Below are positions 1 to 10,050 of a stretch of DNA of 23,250 nt, in pieces. Position 1 is the stretch's first letter. The number at the start of each line of letters is the position of its first letter. Source of the DNA: Moniliella sp. 'wahieum' (lineage: Eukaryota; Basidiomycota; Moniliellomycetes; Moniliellales; Moniliellaceae). Below the pieces are notes generated by a model that searched no databases, was not told where the DNA came from, and saw only the letters and a program-made list of their open reading frames with translations. The stretch covers positions 1 to 23,250 of the forward strand of contig RSEE01000184.1 of NCBI GenBank assembly GCA_003971905.1, written 5' to 3'. A program made the translations under genes and the position numbers.

Positions 1-770
1 CCAACAGCATAGAGGAGACAGGCAGAGAGGCCTGTTCGCGTGAACCGGCCGAGTGCCTCGAAGCCATGGCGCCAGTCTAGTCAACGAGCTATCTTACATC
101 ACCCCCACGTCACAGCAGTTGGCATGTGCGGGGTAGTACCAACTGACGACTGACGCGACGCGTTTCACGGCCTAAAGTAGCTCATGCCACCTCAATCCGC
201 GCCATTTTGTGGCCTCCCCCAGGCCTGAGCCTCAGCATCAGGGCCTCAGGCCTCAAGGGACGGCGATGAAGCAAGATGGATCTCGATGATCTCGACGATC
301 GAAAACCGCTTGAAACGGCACACAGCTTGAAATGGCGAAGCACCCGACCATCACGAAAAACTTGGTAAGCAGCCGTGGATTACACGTAGCTAGTAAACGG
401 CGTTAAGCGGGTATATGCGACACGGACTTCGTTCATTGTATACGGCTACCTCCTAGGGCCTAGAGGAGTAGGGCTGTGTGACACATGTGACGTTTGTGTA
501 CATCCCCCCATTTGAAGAGCAGCAAAATATGTGCAAACCTCTGTTTGTTCAGACATTTTCTGAACGCTAACTGCACTAAGATTTGAGCCTAAGTGCTAAG
601 TGCTCTTAAAACCCTCCGAGACGCTCTCCTTCCAGCTTCCAGTAGAGTGGTTCGGGTGTGACTTGTGATGCACATACGGGCGATATACAAGCTGAGATCG
701 CGCGATGCACTGATGTCGTTTCTTCCAATCGGCCTCATTAGTTGGAAAAGCGACCCAGGAAGACGGGATT

Positions 771-812
771 GTGACATGTGACGTGTGACTTATAACATGT
801 GACATGTGACAG
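771..812. repeat. short repeated GTGAC(A/G)TGTGAC words
   Basis: GTGACATGTGAC occurs at the start of this stretch. GTGTGAC follows, and then ACATGTGACATGTGAC. The ACATGT core is palindromic, so the cluster reads similarly on both strands. No gene is evident nearby. It may be a decayed simple repeat or a cluster of factor-binding words. Confidence 0.5.
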
Positions 813-1337
813 TTCCTGTAATAGTGCCATTATATATTGAAGTGGAGGCCTGAGCCTGAGGCCTGGCCTGAGGTGACGCAAAAGTGACTAGAGTGACTTC
901 AAGCTGCACTGCAGGGATATGAGATCTGAGATCGACTAGCAGACAACAGTGAACTTTTGTGAATACTATAGTGCTAGTGACGCGAAAGTGAAGGGCTGGA
1001 TGTACCGAGTATCTGATGCACTGATGTTTGCTTCCTACTGTTGTTTATCATTGCGATTACACTGCCTTTCATCGACATCGATCATCTTCGATCTTATACA
1101 TGTCCCTGATGGCGGTTTTTAGCAGAATGACCGTCAGTACTCAGCGAGTACTCAGTACAATCAGTCGTGGTATCACTTTTGCCCTACCTTCGAATTCGGG
1201 CCCAGGGCTCAGCAGGCTCAGGCCCAGTATGCAGTACACACCTGAGCGGCCTGAGAGGTTTTTGTCCCGGCCGCACAAGCTGTCCCTATGCACATCTATG
1301 GATGCAATACAAAGCGTCTCTATTATCACTATAGCCT

Positions 1338-1380
1338 GCGAGTACTGAGTACTCAACTGAGTACACTGAGTACTGAGTGG
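1338..1380. repeat. AGTACT/GAGTACTGAGT palindromic cluster
   Basis: GAGTACTGAGTACTC is followed by CAACTGAGTACACTGAGTACTGAGT. AGTACT is self-complementary. Related copies lie at about 1136-1165 and 1567-1582, and a further CAGTACTCAGTA is seen near 11242-11255, so this is a dispersed intergenic word family. Function is unknown. Confidence 0.55.
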
Positions 1381-2521
1381 TTTTGGACCTCAATATTCAA
1401 TCGCTTATCAAGCTTCAAGAGTGTTTCTGTTGAGTGTACCGGTTGTAGCATGCAATGCCTGAGACGCAGTGGAGGGGTGTGTGCCTGCGAACAAAAAAGA
1501 TGTCACGCGTAGTTCGGCCTAAGCCTCTGGCCTCACGTGACCTGTGAGTTAACTGAGTCCTGAGGGCCTGAGTACTGAGTACCGGTGAGACGTCCCAGGG
1601 TGGCATCAGGCCATCATGAATCACAAGTGCAATATATTTGCATCCATTGGCCTTAGGGCCTAGGGCCGTAGGCGCGTAGGGCGTAGGCCTCATAATACGG
1701 CCATACATGTGATACCCGTGACGACGACGCCTGCAGCTTGGGCCGACGCGCAGTCGGTGGGGGGTATATGATTCGCTGCGCGCTCATCCACACGAGGAGG
1801 CCCCGTCAATTTCATTCCTCTGTAGTATAGCTGGCCAATCGGGTCTGTATCGTCAACTGACTCAGTCAAGGGGGCACTACGGTCTGTCCCTCTGAAGGGG
1901 GAAAATCGCTTGCCCCATCCTTCCCCCCACCACCACGCTCCTCTCCCCGTTCCAGTGGTCCGCCATAAAAGTCTTGTGCAGGGCTCTTGCATCTCCTTTG
2001 CACACACTCGGAGGCATCCTGCCGACGAAGGGGGTTGCTTGAAAAGTATCATTGAGGGTGTGCACGGGCATTGACACACATACATTACTTCCCAAAAGCT
2101 CTTGGGTTGATACAGTAAGCTGCCCAAATATGCATTCCGTTCATGGCTAACATCTTTTCGTCCACTGTGGTTCCAGAAATGATGGATGCAGCCGCATTCC
2201 GGCCAAGCAAAAGATGATGGGGTCCAAATGGGATCAATCCCTTCAAGAAAGCCAACAATGTTATTACCTGGCTCCTCAATGAGACGGAAAAAGTCAGGTC
2301 AACAGACTTCAGGCGGTTCGAACAGTACATCATCTCGGCGGAAGCCACCTCCGGTTGCACTTGCAGCGACTTGGTTGCATCTCCGAGACCATCCCCGACC
2401 CTCGTTCGAGCGAACCAGGCTCGTTTAGCCCTTCGAGTGACTCATATGCTACACACTCCCAAACAACCACCCCTTCCCCCTCCCACTCCCAGTAGGGTGG
2501 GTCAATGAGATCCGGTTGGGG

Positions 2522-4023
2522 ATGTCTCGAAAAAGTCGGGATGTTCCTCGTACCTTGCCCGACTCTCCGTTGGAGGATACTTCCTTTGATGATGCTTCTG
2601 ATACACCCAAAGGGGGCAAGCACCGTTCTTACCGACGATGGTGGAAAGCACCTGCCGCCATTTCATTGTCGACATTTTCATCTCCGACTTCCGCACCTGC
2701 TTCCCGAACAAATTTGACCAGCCCTCCACTGTCGTCGCCACTGACACAAGACTCTGGCCTTCCCTTGAATCGTCATCGGTCTGTGGATGAGGTCATGGAG
2801 GTGACCAATGAATCAAAGCACAGGAGAAATGGAGGCAAGATTAAAACACTGTCGTCCTGGGCTCCTCAATTCTTGTCTAACTCAATTGCTGGACCAGGCG
2901 ATCTCTGTCCCATGCGCGATCAGAGCTAACCACAACCCCTCCTCCAGTGACACTCATATCACAACGTTGGGCTGGTCTGTCCCAGGGGCCTAGCAGAGTT
3001 TCGCCTGTGTTCAGGAACAATTTCTCCTTCCGTGCCAACAGCTTGAGCTTATCGGGTGACCAACGACCTACACCTTTGTCGCCTTTGGCTTTGTCAAAGG
3101 ATGTTACTCTTCCTGGTTACCAAAGATGTCCCGAGCACTTCACTTCGACAGCTTCAGTAGCACAACGCTCTTGCCAGCCTCAACTAACGGGAGGAGGACC
3201 CATATTTGGGTTCTGCGTCTCCCACACTAGGGAGGAGCACACCCGTGAGTCATATTCCCAAAGGAATGTGTCACAAGTCCCGCCTACCAATGGAAAAAGG
3301 GGCGGCACCACCCTTCCCCCCCACTCCATCATCCATCTGGACATTGACACCGTTCTTCCTCCCCATGATCTCGAAGACTCTGAACTCTCGACACCATGGG
3401 CGTCGAGTGATGGGCACTCTTCTCCCGTGACGGACATGTTTGGATTCGCGCCCGATGATGGAAATTCTTCCATGGGCGCTTCCGTCGAAGGGGTCGAACA
3501 CAGGATGGGGGTTCTTTGGCCCGACAAGACCCCGCCGAGTAAGGAGACCGCTTTGCCCCACGATCCAGAACGGAAGGACACCCCTTGGGAACAAGCGACT
3601 GAAGCGGATGCGTCTTCTCCTGAACTCCTGCCTCAGCAACAATCCCATGAAATCAACAAGCTACTCCTTCCGTTGCGGCGAATGGCCGGCGCCGAGTATT
3701 GCCCGTGTCCCGCACGGCACAGAGCATCGCATCCCCATGACTCGTCCAGTTCCCTGCTTGATTTCGATCTGCAAAAGTTTCCTCAACCTAGTATCGCTTG
3801 GCCTTCCGTCTCGGGGCCTGACCGCATCCCAGCCCGTCCTACTCCTCCTGCTCCAAGTCGGGCGTCTTCCACTTGCTCTCAGCACCGTCCCATTCCCATG
3901 CATCGTTCCCAAACAAGCAGCAAGCAATCCTTTATTTCGGCTAGACGCGTGATTCCTAGCCGCCCAGGGCCACCGCCGGTGGGCCCGCTGCCCCCCATTC
4001 CTGAACCGAAATCTTCGAAGTGA
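2522..4023 (+). CDS. Ser/Pro-rich, probably disordered protein of unknown function
   Basis: I do not recognise this protein. The first ATG of the left frame is at 2522 (MSRKSRDVPRTLPDSPLED). That frame stays open to a stop at 2929. A second frame, open upstream of that stop, continues uninterrupted to the stop at 4023, so a single-base shift around 2900-2915 would give one protein of about 500 residues. A small intron is less likely because no good GT donor is visible there. The protein is rich in Ser, Pro and Thr, has no membrane segment, and ends in a proline cluster (PSRPGPPPVGPLPPIPEPK) with PxxP motifs that could bind SH3 domains. The second frame runs more than 1 kb without a break, which is unusual in this window and supports real coding. 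It converges with ESF1. Confidence 0.5.
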
Positions 4024-4405
4024 AGATGACCTGACACACTAGCGTACGCACAGGTCAGGGGACAGGGTCAGCTTCTCCCAGGCTCCTCTTCACCCCCCCC
4101 CCACACCCCCTACGTCGCATGTTTGCGAAACGCCCTCACATGACTGTACCCTCACGAGATGCCAGATGTTTGATGTTTGATCATGATTGATGGTTGATGA
4201 TTGATGATTGATGACAACAGACTCATTTCTGTCGCGTTTTCATAGAGTACTAGCACGCGCACCCGAACTATAAAAGCCAGTCGTGTCAAGACTCATCGCG
4301 CCCAGTGGAAATCCCTTCATTTGGGGGGACATACATGATGGGAAGATGAAAATGATTGCTCGTCTTCCGATACATCTGACCCGTCCCACGTAGACAGGAG
4401 CCCAA
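4024..4405. other. intergenic region between convergent genes
   Basis: This separates the Ser/Pro-rich gene (+) from the 3' end of ESF1 (-). It contains a C-run near 4093-4110 and the TGATGATTGA-type simple repeat at 4165-4214. Part of it may belong to ESF1 if that gene's true stop lies further on, at 4317 or 4240 in other frames. Confidence 0.5.
4165..4214. repeat. imperfect TGAT(G/T)-type simple repeat
   Basis: Repeated TTTGATG, TTGATGG and TTGATGA words run for about 50 bp in the spacer between two convergent genes. It is an imperfect microsatellite with no further function visible. Confidence 0.75.
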
Positions 4406-6757
4406 TCAGGCCTTCTGCTTTTGTCTTTGCTTGGCCGCTGACCGGCGGTAGCCCTTTGTTTGAGACGCTGCACCAACGCAGCCGAATCGTCCTTCCCACC
4501 TGACTCTTGGGGATGTCCTCGGATTCGGTTTGGCGACGTTTCTTGGCTGCCGTGTCGACGAGGGTTTGCATCGCCTCGGTTTTGCGGAAAGAAGAATGAG
4601 ATGGGTCGAGGGCGAACTGGTGGTCTGTGTAGAGTGCACCAAACCGCTCGTCTTCGGGATTGACGTGGAAATCCGGCTGAATTTTTCCCTCCGCTTGATC
4701 GGCAGCTTCAGCGCGGGCGGCCGCCTTCTTCTTGGCCTTGCCGCGCAATTTGCCTGCCCGCATCTTATCCTTCTCCGCACGAACAATATCTTGCATCGAG
4801 AAGTGACCCAAGCCCACCCGCCATCTTCGCCAGCCAAAGGCGGGCAACTCCTCGTCTGATTCCGGCTTTTGAGCCTCCTTGGCCGTGCGAGCCTCGACAA
4901 GCTTGGCCATCCGCGCCTCGCGCTTCTCCTTTTGCTTGCGCAGATACTTTTCTCGTGTGGTCTCCTCCTTCTCCTCTCCATCGGCCCGCCTTCTCTGTGG
5001 CGCCCGTAGCAGATGTGGTGACCGGTACAGGTTCCGAGGAGAGCTTGGAGGTAAGAGCAGGAGTAAACGTGATTTCCATATCCATGTCCCCACCGTGGCC
5101 AGAGAGGTCCTTGCGTCCCTTTTTGGACTTGTTCATGTCAAGTCCTGAAAGGAGAAGGTTGCGCATCCGGCTCGCCTTCTTGTCCTTGGCTCCCTCCTCG
5201 GCATCTGCCTGAGTCTCCTCCTCCTCTTCTACCTCTGAGCCGTGTCCGAGGCCAAATACGCCTTGTAGTCTTCCTCGGCCAGCTCTTGCTCCCCAACCCG
5301 CCGACGAGTGATCTTGGTCCGCTGGCTGTCATCTTGATCCCAAGTGAGTGTGACGCGGGAATGCCGCAGTGCCTGTACAAAAGACAGTTAGTGCCCATGC
5401 CTACACAGATGAGGTGAAAATACGCACGTCTGTCTTAAAGTCAACGCCAGTGTACTTGGTCATCAAGTCGGCCTCGGTAGCTTGGTCGCGGTACCCATCG
5501 CTCTTATCTTGGGCATCGGCAGCGTCAGCCGGGGCCTGGGGGTAAGAAGGGAACTCCATGTCATCGGGAACAAAGCGGAGATCAAACACGTTGGCCGACG
5601 CCTCCATCTCGGTACCATCAATCGTGTCATAAACCATGGAGGCCGAGGCTTCCGAGTCAAATTCGGCAATAGCGTAATAATAGCGCAACCGCTCCAGTTG
5701 GTATTTGCGCAACTTGTTTTCATCAAACTCAGCGCCTTCATCTTCTTGGAACCCGGCCGGACCAGTCTCATCATCCGAGTCCTCCGCTCGGCTCTTCCCA
5801 GTCTTGGAACGACTCGCTTCCGTCTTGTCACCCTTGAAGATATCGGTAGGAGGGCCGTACCTGTCCTCCTGGGCCATCCGTTGCCGGCCAAACTCAGAAG
5901 GATAGATCCGAACCCGGATACACTGGCCACGGTTCTGACGAAGTGCTGCACCGCCTTTACCCTTACCCTTGATCTCCTCCTTCGAAGTCAAGGAAGCCGC
6001 CGAGGCCAATGGGTGTACTACAGAGGCAAAGACGGCATACAAGTCAACCGCACGAAGGTTTCCCAGTCCATGTTGACCACCGCTAGCCGACGAGTGCGAT
6101 CGCCCATTGGCACAGCGTCCTTGCGCTTCTTCTCGCGTGAAAGTTGCTTTTTAGCCTGCTTATCCAGAGCAGAGTAGGCGCGGGCATCCAGCCCCTCGCC
6201 ATCATCAGCCGGGACAGGACCTTCCTCTTCATCAGACTCGATTCGGAATCCTCATCCGACGCAGCACCGGCAGCACGCTTTTTAGCATCCCGCAAGGCCT
6301 GGCGAGTGCCCAGCACCACTGATCCCGTGGCCGAATCATCGCTCTCGCTGCCGGACTCGTCCGAGGACTCTTCCTCTGACGAAGAAGATTCGAGCATCGC
6401 CTCACCACGTGCGTAGTCGGGCCTGGCCGGCTCCGAATCGTCACTCTCCTCGTCGCTCTCCTCATCGCTCTCCTCATCGCTCGAGCCAGAAGCGACCTTA
6501 TCGTCCTCCACGCGGTAAATGCGGCGCAGATGGGCAGTCTCAGCAGCCGAGGAGCCGGCCTTGACCTTCCGCCCAAAGCGGTCGACCTTGGGCCCAGCCT
6601 GCTTCTTGCCCTTCTGGCCCTTCTGCCCCGGTTTGAGGAGATGCGCAAAACGTTCGTCGAGCTTGACCTGGCCCTCTTCCCGTTGCGGACGGATGAACCG
6701 CGGGTCAGAGTGGACACGGGCAAAGCGGTCGTCACCAGCGCCTTTCTTGCCTGCCAT
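4406..6757 (-). CDS. ESF1: ESF1, pre-rRNA processing protein (18S rRNA biogenesis)
   Basis: ESF1 is a nucleolar protein needed for early pre-rRNA cleavages that lead to 18S rRNA. Translation starts at 6757 (MAGKKGAGDDRFARVHSDPRF) with the family's N-terminal DPRF motif. A Ser/Asp/Glu-rich acidic stretch follows, then RLAVVNMDWE and VRIYPSEFGRQRM, then KLRKYQLERLRYYYA and NVFDLRFVPDD, all typical of the conserved core. After an intron (5373-5427) come RVTLTWDQDD and YKAYLASD. The C-terminus has the NUC153 motif (DERFGALYTDHQFALDPS, about 4610-4670) and a basic tail. The reading frame changes near 6240, 6060, 5240, 4990, 4500 and 4430, yet the protein similarity continues across each change. 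The stop at 4406 is preferred because it leaves a short basic tail (AAKQRQKQKA). Stops at 4317 and 4240 are alternatives. It is divergent from LCP5. Confidence 0.9.
5373..5427 (-). other. ESF1: intron in ESF1
   Basis: This is a 55-nt intron with donor GTGCGT, branch-like CACTAAC, and acceptor TTGTACAG. Splicing joins ..VDFKTD directly to ALRHSRVTLTW in frame, which matches the continuous family sequence. Confidence 0.85.
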
Positions 6758-7005
6758 CGCTCGTGGTTGCGTGGTTGGTGGGGACAGATGGGCACTGCAT
6801 CCGCCTTGGCGGCGGCGCGCTCAACTTTTTGGAGAGTGAAACAGCGTGCCCGGGCGGAATCGAGCCCGACCCTGCACGGCGCTAGTGGCTCGACCGCCAT
6901 CATTGCACCGAGCCGGCGCGGAATGGTCCCATCAAATTAATTTGTCCTGCTCGCCTCCCCACTAGCTTTTCGGCTTGGTTGCGCCCACCCTTCCCACCAA
7001 CAGCC
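6758..7005. promoter_or_regulatory. shared divergent promoter of ESF1 and LCP5
   Basis: About 248 bp separate the two start codons, so both promoters and 5' leaders must fit here. I see no clear TATA box and no exact copy of the yeast RRPE or PAC ribosome-biogenesis elements. The palindrome-like CAAATTAATTTG near 6934-6945 is the most AT-rich part, and a pyrimidine-rich stretch precedes the LCP5 start. That both products work in the SSU processome suggests co-regulation, but this is inference. Confidence 0.6.
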
Positions 7006-8210
7006 ATGGCGTCCCCATTACCCCCGCGACGCGCGATGCGCTGTCCAAAGTCCTTGCCAACGCACTCAACGATGCCCAGGGCATCATCACTTCGACCCTG
7101 CGCAAATTTGTCGAAAAGTGCGTCTCCTCCCCTCGCGCTCCCCTGAAGTTGTGTGGACAATCACTGACTCCGCCCCCTCCCTTCTCGTCTATCTAGACAA
7201 AAACAAGGCGAGCTGGACTACGCCGATGGCCCATCGCTCCTGTCGATGAAGGTGGATGTGCTGTTGGAGTATGTGCAGAACCTGGTACTTCTCTCTGCTT
7301 CGCGGTTGCTGTCGGAGGGCGCGGGGGCTGCTAGTGAGCAGCAGCCGCTCCTGGACACCCTCATTCGCGACCGACTCGTCCTGGAGAAGACGCGTCCGCT
7401 GGAAAAAGGGATGAAGTACCAACTTGAGCGCATGCTGCGTGCAGCCCTCGATTCCGATTCCAAGACAGAGGATACGAACGTGCCTGACCTACTCGCATAT
7501 GGACCTGGCATGTCCTCTGCGTTCCAAGCGACCGCGCCGGCCGCCAAGAAGGATACCAACAAGAGTGCCGCCAGCCAGGAAGAGCCCTGAACCCGAAGTC
7601 TATCGTCCACCCAAGTTGGCTGCTGTCGCGTACGATCCCGACGCCAAGCGTCGCCGTCGTGGTCCGAACGATGGCTCGGACGAGGAACCGATGCGGACAC
7701 ACAAGTCCGGGTCCTGTTGTCGGAGCTGACGGCGTCCATGTCGGGTGTGCCACTTGAGGAAGGGGCAACGGGAACTGGCGTCTCCCGCCGCACACAGTAG
7801 GCGCAGGTGGGATTGGGGTTCGAAGCGCGCTCGTGAGCTTGCCCGGATGCAAGAGTACGAAGAGGAGAACTTTACCCGCCTCGCCTTGTCCAAAACCGAA
7901 CAGCGCCGCGCGAGCGGGACGAGGCCGACTTGGCCTGGGCGGCGCACGTGGCGGGAGGGGCAAGTCGGGACAACCGGGCTGGGTTCGAATCGGAACTGGC
8001 AGGTCTTTTGGGCGATGACCATGATCGCTCGTCCCGCTCTACCAAGCGAGGAAAGAAGAACAAAAGAACGATCGGCCCAACATTGATGTGTACGACCAGC
8101 TGCGCGGGTCTGCGGGGACTGCGCCTCGCAGGCAAGGTGGGAAGCGTAAAGTTGCCGACCTGGGGGGTGACTCGTTCCAGCGCCATGTGCGGGACAAGAG
8201 GCGCAAGTAA
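7006..8210 (+). CDS. LCP5: LCP5/neuroguidin, U3 snoRNP-associated SSU processome factor
   Basis: This is a Sas10/Utp3/C1D-family protein that binds the U3 snoRNP and is needed for 18S rRNA maturation. The likely start is the ATG at 7006, with a frame change within the first few codons (about 7013). The next part reads DALSKVLANALNDAQGIITS, followed by the intron 7118-7196. The diagnostic Sas10/C1D block is GPSLLSMKVDVLLEYVQNLV, with RLVLEKTRPLEKGMKYQLER after it. YRPPKLAAVAYDPDAKRRR and ELARMQEYEEENFTRLALSK match the family's middle and C-terminal blocks. The end is DSFQRHVRDKRRK with the stop at 8208-8210. Further frame changes fall near 7585, 7700, 7795, 7915 and 8065. Each is needed to follow the family sequence, so the gene is either misassembled at base level or decayed. 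Confidence 0.87.
7118..7196 (+). other. LCP5: intron in LCP5
   Basis: This is a 79-nt intron with donor GTGCGT, branch-like CACTGAC at about 7162, and acceptor ATCTAG. The junction joins KFVEK to QKQGELDYADG, leading directly into the Sas10/C1D core. Confidence 0.85.
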
Positions 8211-8490
8211 ACTAATGCCATCGCTTCTCCAGTAGACCTTCCTATTGCCAGACTGCTCAGATGGTGTGGTTGCGGAGCAAGATGCAGTAGGGTGCAGCAT
8301 AGGTTTTTCAGTAGAGGCTCTATGGAATAAGGGGCGATTCCGGCACAGATAACAACAGGGGGGGACACCAGGTGGGGCGGGGCGGGATCTGGACAGCACA
8401 AAAACAAAAGAGGCAGGTAGAGGGAAGCATGCATGGCTGCTCCAAGTCTGTCTCTGCAGTGGTAAGTGATCATGGATCCTCGGTTGCTGG
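8211..8490. other. spacer between convergent genes
   Basis: This 280-bp spacer holds the 3' ends of LCP5 (+) and the PPxY-type gene (-). No RNA gene or repeat is evident. Confidence 0.5.
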
Positions 8491-9654
8491 CTAATCCAAA
8501 TCAGTGGGGAGACCCGAGATAGCCCAGGCGTACGGCATGAGTGGCCCCGGGAGTCTAATGTCGTAGTAGCTAGGCTCCCGCATGGCCAATGCAATGGCCG
8601 TGACGAGCAGAAAAGATTCGCCCGGAGGGACTACCTAGCGAGATCAGTTCATGTTGGTGCTAGCCTCCAGGGGTGGAGGGGACGTACCAGTAATTCGCAA
8701 ATTGCGCCGAAATCCTACATTCTTTTCCACCTTGCCCACGATACGCCCAGAAGGGTGAGTCTGGATGGACCAGCTGCCCTGGGTGGTCCGCTTGACGTCG
8801 AGATGGGTATAGCGCTGGTGCGGTGTGAAGCGAACGTGGGCGCCCGGGTTGAAGAGATTGTCAGAACCAATCGGAATATGAGATCTTGGTTAAGCGGCGA
8901 ACGAGCTGTGAAATCCATGACTCTTGGACCTTGGATCAGACAGAGGGCGGGTACCCCAGCTTCATCTTTGATCCACGTCGTGATGGGCACCCGTGTAATG
9001 CCCATCGGCGAGTACTTTGCGATGGACCATGATCTACCTCCGTTTTAAAAACCAGATTGCCATCATTGTCCTGTGAGATGTGTCAGAACGGTCTACGATT
9101 GAAGACGATAAAGCGTACCAAAACCACCAATTCTGGCCGAAGACGGCCCTGGTGGCAATATGCAACTTGACCGTAGCATTCTGCACAACCGGTCCTGATT
9201 GTAAGACGGCAGCTCTTCGTCGGGACCAGCCTCATCAACAATGGTAGCCAAGTCGGACAGAGGTTGGGAGGGGCAAAGGAGGCGGGGCCGGGTTCGGAAG
9301 CGCGGCGCGGCAGCGAGGAGGCACTGGTCCTTCCCCTAGGGCCTCTGCATGGGAGGGAGGCACACAGTCGAGGTCGTGATACAAGGGCGGACTGTCATCC
9401 GTCGAAGCAGGGTGGATTCGTATGGGGGCTGGGCCCGCAGAGAGCCCCATACGGTCCTCGGTTGTAGAGTGGCGGCGGCGCACGCGACCTGAGATCCGTC
9501 GTCCAAACGCCACTCCACCGTTGGCGGGTGGAGAGAGGCGCACATCATCGGACAGCGCGTCTGAAGGCGCAGAGGCGGCCGAGGTGGAGAGGCGGCGGAA
9601 GATGCTCCAGCTCGAGCGGCGTCGGCTGGATGTTGGGGATGGGGGGCTGGCCAT
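8491..9654 (-). CDS. unknown protein with PPxY-type motifs, possible LURP-one/Tubby-C-like fold
   Basis: The family is not firmly recognised. The preferred start is the ATG at 9654 (MASPPSPTSSRRRSS). An earlier in-frame ATG at 9819 would add 55 residues. The N-terminal part is Ser/Pro/Arg-rich and carries DDSPPLYHDLD, a PPxY motif. After a frame change near 9262 it reads LATIVDEAGPDEELPSYNQD, an LPxY variant. Such motifs often bind WW domains of Rsp5/NEDD4 ubiquitin ligases. The second half looks globular: VKLHIATRAVFGQNWWF, intron 9071-9118, DNDGNLVFKTEV, then FNPGAHVRFTPHQRYTHLDV and GRIVGKVEKNVGFRRNLRIT. Intron 8631-8687 follows, then VPPGESFLLVTAIALAM and the stop at 8491. Short beta-strand-like segments ending in a hydrophobic helix resemble LURP-one/Tubby-C-like proteins, but this is only an impression of the fold. 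Additional frame changes lie near 9210, 9119 and 8980. Confidence 0.5.
8631..8687 (-). other. intron 2 of the PPxY-type gene
   Basis: The donor is GTACGT, a CTGAT-like branch lies near the end, and there are two nearby acceptors, CGCTAG and GGTAG. Using the downstream AG (57-nt intron) keeps frame and gives RIT|VPPGESF. The upstream AG (53 nt) leads to an early stop. Confidence 0.65.
9071..9118 (-). other. intron 1 of the PPxY-type gene
   Basis: This is a 48-nt intron with donor GTACGC, branch-like TTCTGAC, and acceptor CTCACAG. It separates GQNWWF from DNDGNLVFKTEV. The exact junction is one base out of frame, consistent with the indels seen throughout the window. Confidence 0.55.
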
Positions 9655-10050
9655 GGCGCGGAGGAGGCGGTGGTGGGGGGAAGCAGCTGCCAGTGGCAGT
9701 ATCAGTGCTGGCAGTACAAGCGTGGCATCATCGGTGATACCGGTGATAGATACGGAGATTATCGATCGTGAATTGTAGGGCCGGGTGGCACCTGCGCGCA
9801 CGCCGACCTCTACGGCCATGGCGCACGGTGGTGGCGAGGCTACTTTAATGCCTCGTCCCAGCGGCCTCGTGTGGGGTGGGGACGTGGCTGTAACTTAGGG
9901 CCGTCGGAGGTAGTTTTTCCGGCAGGCTGAAGCGTACGTCCCAGCGCTGGTTGTTAACGCAACGTTCAACGTTCAACGCTGCCCGCGTTGGCCTGTGCAC
10001 GCAAGGGGGGGCAGAAAGGGCGACGGTGCGTCCACACGCATCCGCACGCA

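Larger units (their letters stand above)
1..2521. other. left intergenic region, no gene recognised
   Basis: About 2.5 kb in which I recognise no gene. Open frames are short, occur on both strands, and resemble no family I know. The sequence holds many short dispersed motifs: GTGACATGTGAC-type words around 771-812, AGTACT palindromes near 1136-1165, 1338-1380 and 1567-1582, and repeated GGCCTGAG words. A pyrimidine-rich stretch at about 2453-2493 lies just before the next gene and may be promoter sequence or the polypyrimidine end of an intron. A minus-strand frame at 2085-2360 reads like protein but could not be assigned. Confidence 0.5.

Noticed and set aside
2085..2360. Minus-strand frame vaguely like part of a cytochrome P450 (NGMHIWAAYCINPRAFGK)
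   Set aside because: No ExxR, PERF or heme-binding Cys motif is present. The resemblance is too weak to assign.
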